A DNA stretch of 31,381 nucleotides from Treponema sp. UBA4328 (GCA_002394465.1 DGTU01000171.1:1-31381); one strand, 5' to 3'; numbered from the stretch's first letter, positions 8,165 to 16,658 are shown. Notes: generated from the letters alone by a model not told the origin. Translations and numbers: made by a program.

Positions 8165-9275
8165 CCCCGGAAACAGGGAGACCCTTCCACTGAGCCTGAA
8201 GGAAAGAATCTATGAACTGGTCTATATCTCCGTCCATTACAGACTGGATGTCTCCTACGGAGAATTTTGTACGGTTGTCCTTAACCATTGTATAGGGCTG
8301 GAAAACATAGGAACGTATCTGGTTTCCCCATGAAATATCCTTCTTTTCAGCACCGAATTTTGCAGTTTCTTTCTGGCGCTGTTCCTCATAATATGCATAG
8401 AGTTTTGCGCGGAGGAGGTTCATACAGGTCTGCCTGTTCATTATCTGGGAACGCTCTGAATCACACTGAACGACTATTCCCGTAGGTATGTGAGTAAAAC
8501 GTACAGCCGAATCAGTCTTGTTTACATGCTGACCGCCCTTTCCGCCTGAACGGTAAGTATCTACGCGCAGGTCTTCAGGCCTGATGTTAACTTCAATCGT
8601 ATCATCAAGAATTGGAAATACGAAGACAGAACTGAAGGAAGTATGACGCCTTGCGTTTGCATCAAAAGGGCTGATCCTGACAAGACGGTGAACTCCGGCT
8701 TCGCCTTTAAGGTGACCGTAAACATAATCCCCTTCAATCTGAATTGTAGTTGACTTGATTCCGCCTTCATCCTCCTGAAGGTCAATCGTCTCGAGTTTGT
8801 ATCCGTGACGTTCAGCCCAGCGGATGTACATTCGTGAGAGCATGTATGCCCAGTCACAGGCCTCGGTTCCGCCGGCACCGGAATGAATCGTAAGGAAGCA
8901 GCCGTTTTTGTCTGCCTCTCCGCTCAAAAGGTTGAGGATGCTGAGTTCTTCGAATTTTTTCTGAAGGCCTTCAACGACAGGCTTGAGTTCATTTTCAACG
9001 CTCTGATCTCCGCCTTCAATTCCAAGTTCATAGAGGGTATATGCATCATCGACATCTGCAATCAGCTGTCTCCACGGTTCAACGCGTCCCTTGAGAAGCT
9101 TGATGTCATTCATGACTTTCTGGGCTTTTTCAACGTCATCCCAGAAGCCTTCTGCAGTTGTAAGGGCTTCCGTTTCCTTTATTTTTTTGTCGATTGAAGG
9201 AGCATCAAGCTTGTCCCAGACCTGCTTTATGTCTTCCTTAAGTGTATCTAACGGCTGTTTATAATCTTCAAGCAT
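8139..9275 (-). CDS. prfB: Peptide chain release factor 2 (RF2)
   Basis: Terminates translation at UGA and UAA (378 aa). The RF2-specific SPF anticodon tripeptide is at residues 202-204 and the catalytic GGQ at 247-249 (GGKGGQHVNKTDSAVR). I chose the ATG at 9275, which has GGAAGA five to six bases upstream and gives an N-terminus collinear with Bacillus RF2; a longer frame to 9329 would run into the Cas2-like gene. Most bacterial prfB genes need a +1 frameshift at CTT TGA around codon 24; here the same place reads CTT GAT (codons 23-24) in one open frame, so the autoregulatory shift is absent. The C-terminus carries an extra acidic tail of six aspartates whose codons overlap the next gene. 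It sits 17 bases downstream of the Cas2-like gene. Confidence 0.97.
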   Translation of the reverse strand: MLEDYKQPLDTLKEDIKQVWDKLDAPSIDKKIKETEALTTAEGFWDDVEKAQKVMNDIKLLKGRVEPWRQLIADVDDAYTLYELGIEGGDQSVENELKPVVEGLQKKFEELSILNLLSGEADKNGCFLTIHSGAGGTEACDWAYMLSRMYIRWAERHGYKLETIDLQEDEGGIKSTTIQIEGDYVYGHLKGEAGVHRLVRISPFDANARRHTSFSSVFVFPILDDTIEVNIRPEDLRVDTYRSGGKGGQHVNKTDSAVRFTHIPTGIVVQCDSERSQIMNRQTCMNLLRAKLYAYYEEQRQKETAKFGAEKKDISWGNQIRSYVFQPYTMVKDNRTKFSVGDIQSVMDGDIDQFIDSFLQAQWKGLPVSGDDDDDDLE

Positions 9276-9292
9276 CTGTATCTTCCGTAAAA

Positions 9293-9601
9293 TTATTTTT
9301 TTTCGCTTCCGAAGAGGGCACGCCTCCATTTCTTGTGACGCAATTCAGTCACGGCGAAATTGGAGTTTATCGGAAACTGGTATATTCTGATTGTGTCATA
9401 ATAATCCGTTACGGAATCAATATCACGCTTCAGATTTGAAAGTTCCTTTTCGTTAATCTGAAGGTTTTCCCAGCAGGCACGCTGAATTTTTTTGAACTTA
9501 TACTGAGCAAGAATATTCGCAAGAGCCTTTGCCGAGTCAATGCCGCCCGGATCCAAAACAACTGAAACAAACATTATATAAGGATAAACTAAACACTCCA
9601 C
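9293..9601 (-). CDS. Cas2-like small protein without a CRISPR locus
   Basis: Small protein (102 aa from GTG at 9601, or 93 aa from ATG at 9574). From Met10 it follows the Cas2 pattern: first strand MFVSVVLDPGG ending in Asp17 at the place of the Cas2 metal-binding Asp, a helix (DSAKALANILAQYKF), a second strand KKIQRACWENLQI, a helix KELSNLKRDIDSV and a strand TIRIYQFPI. Charged C-terminal tail. This resembles the ferredoxin-like fold of Cas2 and VapD proteins; assignment is by pattern, not by search. No cas1, other cas gene or repeat array is present. It is the first gene of the prfB-ftsY-lol operon and has no Shine-Dalgarno; a TATTAT box seven bases before the GTG favours that start, while the domain boundary favours the ATG. 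Confidence 0.7.
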   Translation of the reverse strand: MECLVYPYIMFVSVVLDPGGIDSAKALANILAQYKFKKIQRACWENLQINEKELSNLKRDIDSVTDYYDTIRIYQFPINSNFAVTELRHKKWRRALFGSEKK

Positions 9602-9625
9602 AATTTCAATAATATGCGTTATAAT
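9597..9625 (+). promoter_or_regulatory. Putative promoter of the secreted protein gene at 9632
   Basis: TCCACA (9597-9602, four of six matches to TTGACA) and a perfect TATAAT (9620-9625) with a 17-base spacer. Only six bases separate the -10 box from the ATG at 9632, and no Shine-Dalgarno is present, so the mRNA is predicted to be leaderless. Confidence 0.55.
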
Positions 9626-9638
9626 AGCAGTATGAGAA
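9609..9638 (-). promoter_or_regulatory. Putative promoter of the Cas2-like/prfB operon
   Basis: On the minus strand TTCTCA (9638-9633) and TATTAT (9614-9609) are separated by 18 bases; TATTAT ends seven bases before the GTG at 9601. With normal -10 to +1 spacing the transcript would start at or next to the start codon. It interleaves with the divergent promoter on the plus strand. Confidence 0.4.
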
Positions 9639-10522
9639 AAATTTTTCCTGTCGTTTTTTTACTGTTAGCCTCACTTTCGCTTAATGCGCAGACTTCGCGC
9701 CCGATAGTAACGGACATTTCTGCAAAAGTCGTTTCAACGAACAAGGTTAAAGTCTCATGGAAACTCTCAAAGGATTTTAAGGCTTCCTCGCTTGTCGTCT
9801 ACAAGTCAACGCGCCCGATTGCAGCAAGGAACCAGCTTTATACGATTGAACCGCTGGGAGAACTTCCTCCAAAGGCAATTTCATTTACAGACACGCTCAA
9901 AAACTATCATGACTACTACTATGCAATTCTTGCAAAAACAGAAGACGGCTCCGTATACGACATCATACTTCCGTCAATAAATGCAACCGTAAACCCGGTA
10001 AAGGCTCCGCGTCCGGTTAAAAAAATCGAAACGGATACCGAGTCAGCAAAAGAAAAACTTTATCCTGCAGGCGTAATGAGGGAACTGCCTCTCCCGTATC
10101 TTGATATGGTTCAGGACATTTACAGAAAGCCGAATAAACTCAGCAGAAGGGTTCTCAAGGCCGGAAACGATCTCGCAGGCGAATACAGGGCAAAACCGCC
10201 GAAAGTACTCGACCCGTATTATTTTGAAGAAGACATGGTTTCACCTGCTGGCGGCGATGAATACTTTCTCTTTGAAATCCTTAAGACAAGTTTCATAAAA
10301 AAAGAATACAAAACATGCGCAGGCGAACTTAAAAAATTCCTCGGCGTAAACAGGAACCAGAAAGTAAGCGACAGGGCTGCATTTTATCTTGCAGAATGCC
10401 TTTACTATACAAAAAATTACAGGCAGGCAATCAGCCTGTTCCTCTACGTAAACGACACATACCCTTCACTTTCAAAAAAGTGGATCGAAAGCTGTCTTGA
10501 ACTTTACGAAATCCCGGAATAA
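9632..10522 (+). CDS. Secreted protein with fibronectin-III-like N-domain and helical repeat C-terminus
   Basis: Exported protein of unknown role (296 aa from the ATG at 9632). Signal peptide MRKIFPVVFLLLASLSLNA, cleavage likely after residue 19. Residues about 24-115 have the strand pattern of a fibronectin type III-like domain (VTDISAKVVSTNKVKVSWKL, SLVVYKSTRP, FTDTLKNYHDYYYAILAK). The C-terminal third (FLFEILKTSFIKKEYKTCA, FYLAECLYYTKNYRQAISLF) looks like one or two TPR-type helical pairs. A longer frame begins at an ATG at 9614, but that ATG lies upstream of the TATAAT box, so 9632 is preferred. It is transcribed divergently from the Cas2-like gene and ends 17 bases before the convergent TPR gene, with no terminator visible between them. 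Confidence 0.85.
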   Translation: MRKIFPVVFLLLASLSLNAQTSRPIVTDISAKVVSTNKVKVSWKLSKDFKASSLVVYKSTRPIAARNQLYTIEPLGELPPKAISFTDTLKNYHDYYYAILAKTEDGSVYDIILPSINATVNPVKAPRPVKKIETDTESAKEKLYPAGVMRELPLPYLDMVQDIYRKPNKLSRRVLKAGNDLAGEYRAKPPKVLDPYYFEEDMVSPAGGDEYFLFEILKTSFIKKEYKTCAGELKKFLGVNRNQKVSDRAAFYLAECLYYTKNYRQAISLFLYVNDTYPSLSKKWIESCLELYEIPE

Positions 10523-10539
10523 TCCTCTAAAGTCATTTA

Positions 10540-12636
10540 CTACTGAATTGAACGGATAATATCGATAACAGCTGGAGTCCTTACAAGTCCAAGTTCGCGG
10601 GCTGCCATACTGACGGAATTCAGCGTATTCCCGTTTTCATCAGCAGCTGGATTTGTATCAGAAATAAGGGCCTGTCCCTGGGCATCTTCAGCTTTCGGAA
10701 CTGACTTAATTACGACTTCATCACCAATATTTACGCGGTCATAAAATCCGTTCTGAGTAAGGCGGCCGCTTGAAATTTCTTCTCCGACCTGTTCGATTTT
10801 GATTGTTCCGAGGGAATTCTTACTGTCAAAAATAATTCCAGGTCCCTTATCGGCAGTCCTTATGCTTCCCTTTTTGACAAGATCAAGAACTGTTCCGGCT
10901 GTAATTCCTTCACTCTTACCGAGATCTACGAGCACTTCATTTCCGCTTCTTTTGAGTACCTTTCCGCGTACGCTCAGCACGTCAAGAACGGTTTTTCTGA
11001 ATGAACGGAGGACTCCGGCATAGCGGTCATTTCCGGTCCTGAATACACTTATGCGTTTTGTCTCAGTTCCAGTCCTTCCCGAGTACATTACGGCCTCAAG
11101 GGAGACTTCCCTTTCGGTTTCTTCAAAATCCATGATAATGAAATAGTCGAGTTTCGATTCCCTGGCCAGACGGAAAGCCTCACCGTACCCTTCAACGCTG
11201 CTGTTGCGGACTGAAACAGATGTAGTGGCAACTCCGCTGAAGATGTCGGCAATCATTCTGGCTGTAATTTCACCTGAATCAGCATGAAGCAGACGGACAG
11301 AAGACTTTTTGCAGTATATGCCGATATTCCACCTGTTTTTATCGAGGTAGAACGGATCTATATTCCATTTTTCATTTATCGAATATTTCATCAGCGCTTC
11401 ATATGCTTCAATCGTATCCTCAACGCTGCGTTTTCTTGCAGCTTCATCAGCAGAAAGGTTCTTTTCATCAAGAGTATCAGTCTGTGACTTTATAAATTTA
11501 AGCTGATTAAGATAAAGTTCGTTAAGACGGAGCTTGGACAGGATTCCTGCAAACTCATAGCGCGCCTGAATGTTTGACGGATCAAGCCTCAGTGCCCTCT
11601 GATATTCATAGCGTGCCTGGGCTCCCTGATACATTTTTGAGTATTCCAGTGCCTTATGAATATGAAATTCTGCCCATTCACTTCTTCTTTCATCTTCAAC
11701 TGGAAGAGTCTGGTTTACTGCAAGTTCAAGTGCAGCACGCATGATTTCATCCTGAGGAGCAATAGAAAGTCCTGTTGACCAGGTTTCAATAGCAAGAGCG
11801 GTTTCCGAATTCCTGTACTGTGCAAGTCCCTTGAAATACCATGCAGAAGAAAGGTTCCTGTCTTTTTTAATAAGGTAATCTGCAATATCAATTACTTCAG
11901 AATAACGCTGTTTTTCAAAAAGAATGTTTGCAAGAAAAACATAAGCCTGTATGTAATCACCTTTGATCTGCATTGCAGAACGCAGGCGTTTTTCAGCTTC
12001 GTCAATTTTATTTTCCTTTGCACTCAGATATGCAGCAAGAAAGTGAACTGCCGCGTCGTTTGAATGATAGCGGAGGGCCTGGTTTATGTAGCTTCCGGCC
12101 TTATCAAAGTTTCCGGTTTCAGCACTTAACAGTGCAAGTGAAAGAAGCGCTTTCCTGCTGTTCGACTGACGCTTAAGCGCATCTTCATACAGCAGCTTTG
12201 CACCGTCATAGTTTCCCGTAAAAAGCTTGAGCTCAGCAAGTCCAAACCTTGCATCAATGTCATTAGGATATTTCTGTATTACAGAATCAAAGGAAGCCTT
12301 AGCCTTATCAAGTTCACCGAGCGAAATATAGCACGCTCCCCTGAGATTTAAAACCTGACTTGAATCCTTTGCATATTTTTCGGCAGATTCAAGGTAAGTA
12401 AGCGCGAGGTTAAAGTCATTAAGTTCATAGGTAACCTGCGCAAGATGGAACCAGGCATCTGCAAACGAAGAATTTGACTGCAGGGCCTGCTGGAAGGCTT
12501 CTGAAGCATCGTACCACTGTTCGCGCGACTGAAACACGAGTCCCTTTTCATAATATTTAACGGACTGTGCAGTATTATCCGCAAAGACACAGTGAAGCAT
12601 CAAAAGAGATATTACAAGTAAAATCGTTTTTTTCAT
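10540..12636 (-). CDS. Large exported TPR-repeat protein
   Basis: Periplasmic or outer-membrane-associated protein (698 aa). The start at 12636 follows GGGAGG by about five bases and gives a signal peptide (MKKTILLVISLLMLHCVFA); a TTG at 12660 is unlikely. From about residue 20 to 330 runs a series of TPR units (for example AWFHLAQVTYELNDFNLALTYLE, ARFGLAELKLFTGNYDGAKLLYE, ALLSLALLSAETGNFDKAGSYIN), with a further unit near residues 325-365 (KALEYSKMYQGAQARYEYQRAL). The C-terminal part (about 470-690) contains a region reminiscent of a nucleotide- or sugar-free beta domain (VRGKVLKRSGNEVLVDLGKSEGI) followed by an SH3-like stretch. A similar large TPR protein occurs in Treponema pallidum, by recollection. 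It is the last gene of the phoH operon. The partner of the TPR scaffold is not visible. Confidence 0.85.
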   Translation of the reverse strand: MKKTILLVISLLMLHCVFADNTAQSVKYYEKGLVFQSREQWYDASEAFQQALQSNSSFADAWFHLAQVTYELNDFNLALTYLESAEKYAKDSSQVLNLRGACYISLGELDKAKASFDSVIQKYPNDIDARFGLAELKLFTGNYDGAKLLYEDALKRQSNSRKALLSLALLSAETGNFDKAGSYINQALRYHSNDAAVHFLAAYLSAKENKIDEAEKRLRSAMQIKGDYIQAYVFLANILFEKQRYSEVIDIADYLIKKDRNLSSAWYFKGLAQYRNSETALAIETWSTGLSIAPQDEIMRAALELAVNQTLPVEDERRSEWAEFHIHKALEYSKMYQGAQARYEYQRALRLDPSNIQARYEFAGILSKLRLNELYLNQLKFIKSQTDTLDEKNLSADEAARKRSVEDTIEAYEALMKYSINEKWNIDPFYLDKNRWNIGIYCKKSSVRLLHADSGEITARMIADIFSGVATTSVSVRNSSVEGYGEAFRLARESKLDYFIIMDFEETEREVSLEAVMYSGRTGTETKRISVFRTGNDRYAGVLRSFRKTVLDVLSVRGKVLKRSGNEVLVDLGKSEGITAGTVLDLVKKGSIRTADKGPGIIFDSKNSLGTIKIEQVGEEISSGRLTQNGFYDRVNIGDEVVIKSVPKAEDAQGQALISDTNPAADENGNTLNSVSMAARELGLVRTPAVIDIIRSIQ

Positions 12637-12668
12637 TCTGCCTCCCGCCCGCAAAGTCAAAACGTTCT

Positions 12669-13493
12669 TTATTCTTCGCTCTCCGCATTTTCTGCGGATT
12701 TAAGTACTTTAATAAGGTTAACCCTGTGGCCTTCCATATCCTGAACCGTAAATTCCCAGTTCTTCCATCTGGTAACCTCATATTTGACCGGAATTTTTCC
12801 GAAAAGGTCAAATACGAAACCGCCGAGAGTATCAAAATCTTCAACCGGGAACTGTGAGCCGATCCTTTCATTCAGGTCATCAAGATCAACCCTCGCATCA
12901 CACAGCCAGATTCCTTCTCCAAGCGGAGTGATGTCTTCCCTTTCATTGTCAAATTCGTCCTGGATGTCACCGACAATTTCCTCGATGATGTCTTCCATAC
13001 AGACGACACCGCTTACACCGCCGTATTCATCAACAGCGATTGCAATATGAAGATGCCTTCTCTTAAATTCCCTCAGAAGGCCGTCAATTCTCTTTGACTC
13101 AGGCACAAAGAATGCCTTTCTCGTTATTTTTTTTAGATCAACGGTTTCTTTTTTTGCATATGCCTTAATGATGTCCTTTACATAAAGAACACCGATAACG
13201 TTATCTATTGATTCACTGTAAACCGGAAACCTTGAATGTCCGCTTTCAGCGATTTTTTCAAGCAGTTCATCTACCGGCGTATCAATCGAAAGAAAATCAA
13301 CGTCGATACGCGGAATCATAACTTCCTTAACTGTAGTCTGGGACAGATCTTCAATTCCCCTGATCATGTCCTTTTTTTCTTCATTTAAAATTTCTTCCTG
13401 CTCCCGGTCAGAAACAGACTGACTGTCCGATCCTGCCGGGTTAAACGAGTCAGGATCCTCGTCTTTTTTCTTTGAAAAGTTAAATAACCCCAT
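12669..13493 (-). CDS. CorC/HlyC (TlyC)-type CBS-domain protein
   Basis: Cytosolic CBS-pair protein (274 aa). Two CBS domains at about 58-115 (TVKEVMIPRIDVDFLSI, SRFPVYSESIDNVIGVLYVKDI) and 125-175 (HIAIAVDEYGGVSGVVCMEDIIEEIVGDI), then a CorC_HlyC domain at about 190-265. There is no N-terminal DUF21 membrane domain, so it is the short soluble form like E. coli CorC/YbeX rather than the membrane form. Annotated in some spirochaetes as hemolysin TlyC, a name with weak functional support. Members are linked to magnesium/cobalt efflux or, for YbeX, ribosome-associated functions. Start ATG at 13493 with GGAGC seven bases upstream. It follows ybeY by 13 bases, as in the ybeZ-ybeY-ybeX order of E. 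coli. Confidence 0.92.
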   Translation of the reverse strand: MGLFNFSKKKDEDPDSFNPAGSDSQSVSDREQEEILNEEKKDMIRGIEDLSQTTVKEVMIPRIDVDFLSIDTPVDELLEKIAESGHSRFPVYSESIDNVIGVLYVKDIIKAYAKKETVDLKKITRKAFFVPESKRIDGLLREFKRRHLHIAIAVDEYGGVSGVVCMEDIIEEIVGDIQDEFDNEREDITPLGEGIWLCDARVDLDDLNERIGSQFPVEDFDTLGGFVFDLFGKIPVKYEVTRWKNWEFTVQDMEGHRVNLIKVLKSAENAESEE

Positions 13494-13506
13494 TTAATGC
13501 TCCAAA

Positions 13507-13986
13507 TTATTTTATTTTAATTTCACTAAAATCTTTTAACACTGATTCCTGCAGAACAATCATCGGGTCTGTAGGAACGACACCGTTTTCTATATGCTCA
13601 TCACCGTGGTCATAGCCGTTAAGGTGCAGAACTCCGTGAATCAGAAGCCTTTTAAATTCTTCGTTTTCATCAACATTAAAATATGCTGAATTTTCGGCAA
13701 GAGTCTCAAGGCTTATGATCATGTCACCTGCGCTGATCCATTTTTCGCCCTGTTCGTCAGTATATTCTTCGCCGTTTTCAAATGAAAGTATGTCAGTAGG
13801 CGCATCAATATCGCGGTACTGTTTATTAAGCTCCTTTATCATTTCGTTCTGACAGAAGAAAACAGATATTTCCTCACCGTCAAACTCAAGGCGGTCAAGA
13901 ACATCAAGAACAAACTTTTCTGCATTTTCAAGCCACGGAAGTTCTCCGAGAGATTCTTCTGCACTTACAATTACCCTGTTTGCCAT
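13507..13986 (-). CDS. ybeY: Endoribonuclease YbeY / rRNA maturation factor
   Basis: Metal-dependent RNase required for 16S rRNA 3'-end maturation and ribosome quality control (159 aa). The zinc motif H-x3-H-x5-H is present as HGVLHLNGYDH (H117, H121, H127), preceded by the conserved DAPTDILSF segment at 61-69 and GDMIIS at 87-92. Length is typical. Its ATG overlaps the pgpH stop by one base (TGATG), so translation is likely coupled. Placed between pgpH/phoH and corC, the common bacterial arrangement. Confidence 0.96.
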   Translation of the reverse strand: MANRVIVSAEESLGELPWLENAEKFVLDVLDRLEFDGEEISVFFCQNEMIKELNKQYRDIDAPTDILSFENGEEYTDEQGEKWISAGDMIISLETLAENSAYFNVDENEEFKRLLIHGVLHLNGYDHGDEHIENGVVPTDPMIVLQESVLKDFSEIKIK

Positions 13987-15719
13987 CAGCTGTTTTTAAC
14001 CTCATTCAATGTTTTTTCTCCGAGAGAACCCTCTGAATCAGGATCTTTCTGGTTAGGATATTCAATTCTTGAATGATAATATCCTGCAAGTATCTGAACG
14101 AAGGAATCCTTTATGAGCGTAAGTTCACCAAAAGTAAGGGCACAGTTTTCAAGCTGATGATTTTCGATTTTTGAACTGATCAGCTGCTGGATGAATTTTT
14201 CAAGTCTTGTTACGGATGGTTTATCCAGAGTCCTGCAGGCAGCCTCAACAGTATCAGCAAGCATTACGACTGCACTTTCTTTTGTAGCAGGAGGATTACC
14301 AGGATATGCAAAATCTTCAGGACTTACATTAGAATCCTTGTTTTTCGCTTCATTATAAAAATATGCAATTACCGAATTTCCGTGATGTTCAGCAATGATA
14401 TCTACGATCTGCTTCGGAAGGTGAAGCTGTCTTGCCTTCTCTACACCCAGTTTTACGTGACTTTTGATGACAGATGCAGAAAGCGACGGGTTGATTTCGT
14501 TGTGCTTGTTTTCACCAGACTGATTCTCAACAAAATATTCAGGATGATCGATTTTACCGATGTCATGGTAATACGCACCTACGCGGGCTACGATTGAATT
14601 TGCACCGATTCTCTTGCAGGCATTTTCGGCAAGCTGTGCAACCATCATTGAGTGGCTGTATGTTCCGCTGGCAGAAAGAAGAAGCTTGCGCATTACAGGC
14701 GTATTCAGGTCGCTCAAGTCCATAAGCCTGAAAACAGATGCCGTATTCATGATTGATTCGAGAGGCGTAAGGAAGCCGAGGACAAGAATTCCAGAAATAA
14801 AGCCGTTAAAGGCAACTCCCGGAAGAACCGTAAAAAGATCCTCCATGAACATTACCTTATCAGGGAATACAACTTTGATAACGATGATGAAAACCGCATT
14901 CATTACTGCAATGAATACGGATGCAAAAACCATGTCGATACGGCGTTCAATGTTGCGTACGATTCTGAACGCTGCAACTGAACTTGCAAAAGTAAAGATT
15001 GCCGGAATTATGTGGAACCTTCCTGCGCAGAGAACGCCGAGGGAAAGCACGATTGAAAAATAAAGGGCTGAAGTCTGTCCGAATAGAATTGCAACAAGGA
15101 ACGAGGCAAGAGCTGCCGGAATGAATACCGGAAGTGCACACAGGGAATCATCCCCGTTGAAAATCGTAATACCAAGCGTCTTGCACCCGAAAACCGTCAT
15201 TCCGAATACTATCGTAAACAGAAGGCACTCAAGCACGGCTTCCTTTACGAGAATCTTACGCTTGAGCAGGGACGGAGAAAACAGAAGAAACGTAAGGGCC
15301 GCAATCAGCATAAGGAAAATTTCTGAATTGGCAAAATTCCTCCAGTCATAGATTCCCGGAGTTGAATTAAGCTGATGGAGTTTTTCCATTGCATCCTGGG
15401 TTACAGGAAAACCGTTTTCAAGAATCGGCTCACCTTTTACGATTTTGTTTTCAAAACCTTTGCCGGCAGGAACATCCCGCGGAGCCTTAAAGGTTGCACC
15501 GGTATAAATCTGACCGATTTTAAGGGTTTCAATGTTCTTGAATCCGATTGATTCAGAGGTACTCTTGTCGACATAAATTATTGCACTGACAGCAACAAAC
15601 GTTATGAAAACAAGAATAATCATAGAGACATGAGTCTTTACGAAATTCTTAATCATTCCTCCGACGGAGAATTTTTCATTTTTTTCTTCACTAGACATTT
15701 TACTGACATTCCTGTTCAT
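13986..15719 (-). CDS. pgpH: 7TMR-HD family membrane phosphohydrolase, PgpH-like c-di-AMP phosphodiesterase
   Basis: Membrane protein (577 aa) expected to hydrolyse cyclic di-AMP, by homology to PgpH of Listeria and Bacillus. Order: TM1 (about 31-50), a short extracytoplasmic segment (about 51-128), seven transmembrane segments between about 130 and 320, and a cytoplasmic HD domain. The metal ligands are visible: H356 (TYSHSMM), HD at 385-386 (YYHDIGKI), H421, HH at 445-446 and D489. The extracytoplasmic part is much shorter than in the roughly 710-residue Firmicutes proteins. Two starts are possible: ATG at 15719 (20-base overlap with phoH) or ATG at 15698 just after the phoH stop with AGGAA upstream; the data do not decide. 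Part of the phoH-pgpH-ybeY-corC group. Substrate is inferred. Confidence 0.9.
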   Translation of the reverse strand: MNRNVSKMSSEEKNEKFSVGGMIKNFVKTHVSMIILVFITFVAVSAIIYVDKSTSESIGFKNIETLKIGQIYTGATFKAPRDVPAGKGFENKIVKGEPILENGFPVTQDAMEKLHQLNSTPGIYDWRNFANSEIFLMLIAALTFLLFSPSLLKRKILVKEAVLECLLFTIVFGMTVFGCKTLGITIFNGDDSLCALPVFIPAALASFLVAILFGQTSALYFSIVLSLGVLCAGRFHIIPAIFTFASSVAAFRIVRNIERRIDMVFASVFIAVMNAVFIIVIKVVFPDKVMFMEDLFTVLPGVAFNGFISGILVLGFLTPLESIMNTASVFRLMDLSDLNTPVMRKLLLSASGTYSHSMMVAQLAENACKRIGANSIVARVGAYYHDIGKIDHPEYFVENQSGENKHNEINPSLSASVIKSHVKLGVEKARQLHLPKQIVDIIAEHHGNSVIAYFYNEAKNKDSNVSPEDFAYPGNPPATKESAVVMLADTVEAACRTLDKPSVTRLEKFIQQLISSKIENHQLENCALTFGELTLIKDSFVQILAGYYHSRIEYPNQKDPDSEGSLGEKTLNEVKNS

Positions 15720-16650
15720 TTTGATACGCCTGTACTATTTTTCTGACCAGCTCTGAGCGGACGACATCCGTTTCATCAAGATTAATGATGCTTATTTCAG
15801 GAATGTCTGCAAGCACTTTAAGTGCATGAAGAAGTCCCGAAGGAGTCCGTTTCGGCAGGTCAGTCTGCGTTATATCCCCGGTGATAAACACCCTGGAATT
15901 TTCACCCATACGGGTAAGGAACATTTTCATCTGTTCCACCGTAGTATTCTGAGCTTCGTCAAGAATAACCACGCAGTTATTTAATGAGCGCCCCCTCATG
16001 TAAGCAAGGGGTGCAGTCTCAATAATACCATTTTCCGTAAGCCTGTGCATTATGTCATGCGCGATGCAGGCATTCATTGAATCATAAAGCGGTCTCAGAT
16101 AAGGATTAACTTTTTCCTGCAGGTCTCCCGGAAGGAACCCGAGGCTTTCACCCGCTTCAACAATAGGGCGCGTAAGGATTATTTTACTGACCTTATGTGA
16201 AAGGAGAAGACGCAGTGCCTCTGCAACAGCAAGGAAAGTTTTTCCGGAACCTGCAGGCCCGCATGCAAAAACCAGTTCGCTTTTTCTGAATGCACTGATA
16301 AGTTCAGCCTGATTTCTGGTCTTTGGATAAATTCTGCTTTTTCCGCCGGGAATGCTTATGAAATTTTCACGGGAATTAAAGGAATTTGAGTCACCTGCAT
16401 TCAGAATTGAAACTACCATATCCGTTCCTGATTCACCGGAATCAGATATTTCATCAACAATCCTGTCTATGATGAATTTAAACTGCTCGCGGATATTTAC
16501 GTCTTCCGTTTCAAGGGAAAGTTCATTTCCGCGGGTAAACACAGGTACGCCAAGATGATTTTCAATGAGTTGTAAATTTCTGTCATTAGTCCCGCATATC
16601 TGGGCAAGAACACCCGAATCCGGCAGGACAATAGTAAATTGTGAATCCAC
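15700..16650 (-). CDS. phoH: PhoH-like ATPase (YbeZ family)
   Basis: Cytosolic P-loop ATPase (316 aa) of the PhoH/YbeZ family, partner of YbeY in RNA and ribosome maturation. The N-terminal part (about 1-80) has a small KH-like region; the ATPase carries Walker A GPAGSGKT (131-138), the conserved TRPIVEAGESLGFLPGDLQEK at about 160-180, and Walker B VVILDEAQN (227-235), then FITGDITQTDLP. Length is standard. The start codon is GTG at 16650 without a Shine-Dalgarno; a TTGAAT-17-TAAAAT promoter ends eight bases upstream, suggesting a leaderless mRNA. It is the head of a five-gene operon running to 10540. Confidence 0.96.
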   Translation of the reverse strand: MDSQFTIVLPDSGVLAQICGTNDRNLQLIENHLGVPVFTRGNELSLETEDVNIREQFKFIIDRIVDEISDSGESGTDMVVSILNAGDSNSFNSRENFISIPGGKSRIYPKTRNQAELISAFRKSELVFACGPAGSGKTFLAVAEALRLLLSHKVSKIILTRPIVEAGESLGFLPGDLQEKVNPYLRPLYDSMNACIAHDIMHRLTENGIIETAPLAYMRGRSLNNCVVILDEAQNTTVEQMKMFLTRMGENSRVFITGDITQTDLPKRTPSGLLHALKVLADIPEISIINLDETDVVRSELVRKIVQAYQNEQECQ

Positions 16651-16658
16651 TTATTTAT

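Noticed and set aside
9293..9640. CRISPR locus near the Cas2-like gene
   Set aside because: No direct repeats with regular spacing and no other cas gene on either side.
14614..15063. 149-residue open frame on the plus strand
   Set aside because: Antisense to the transmembrane part of pgpH; composition is that of a reverse-strand shadow.
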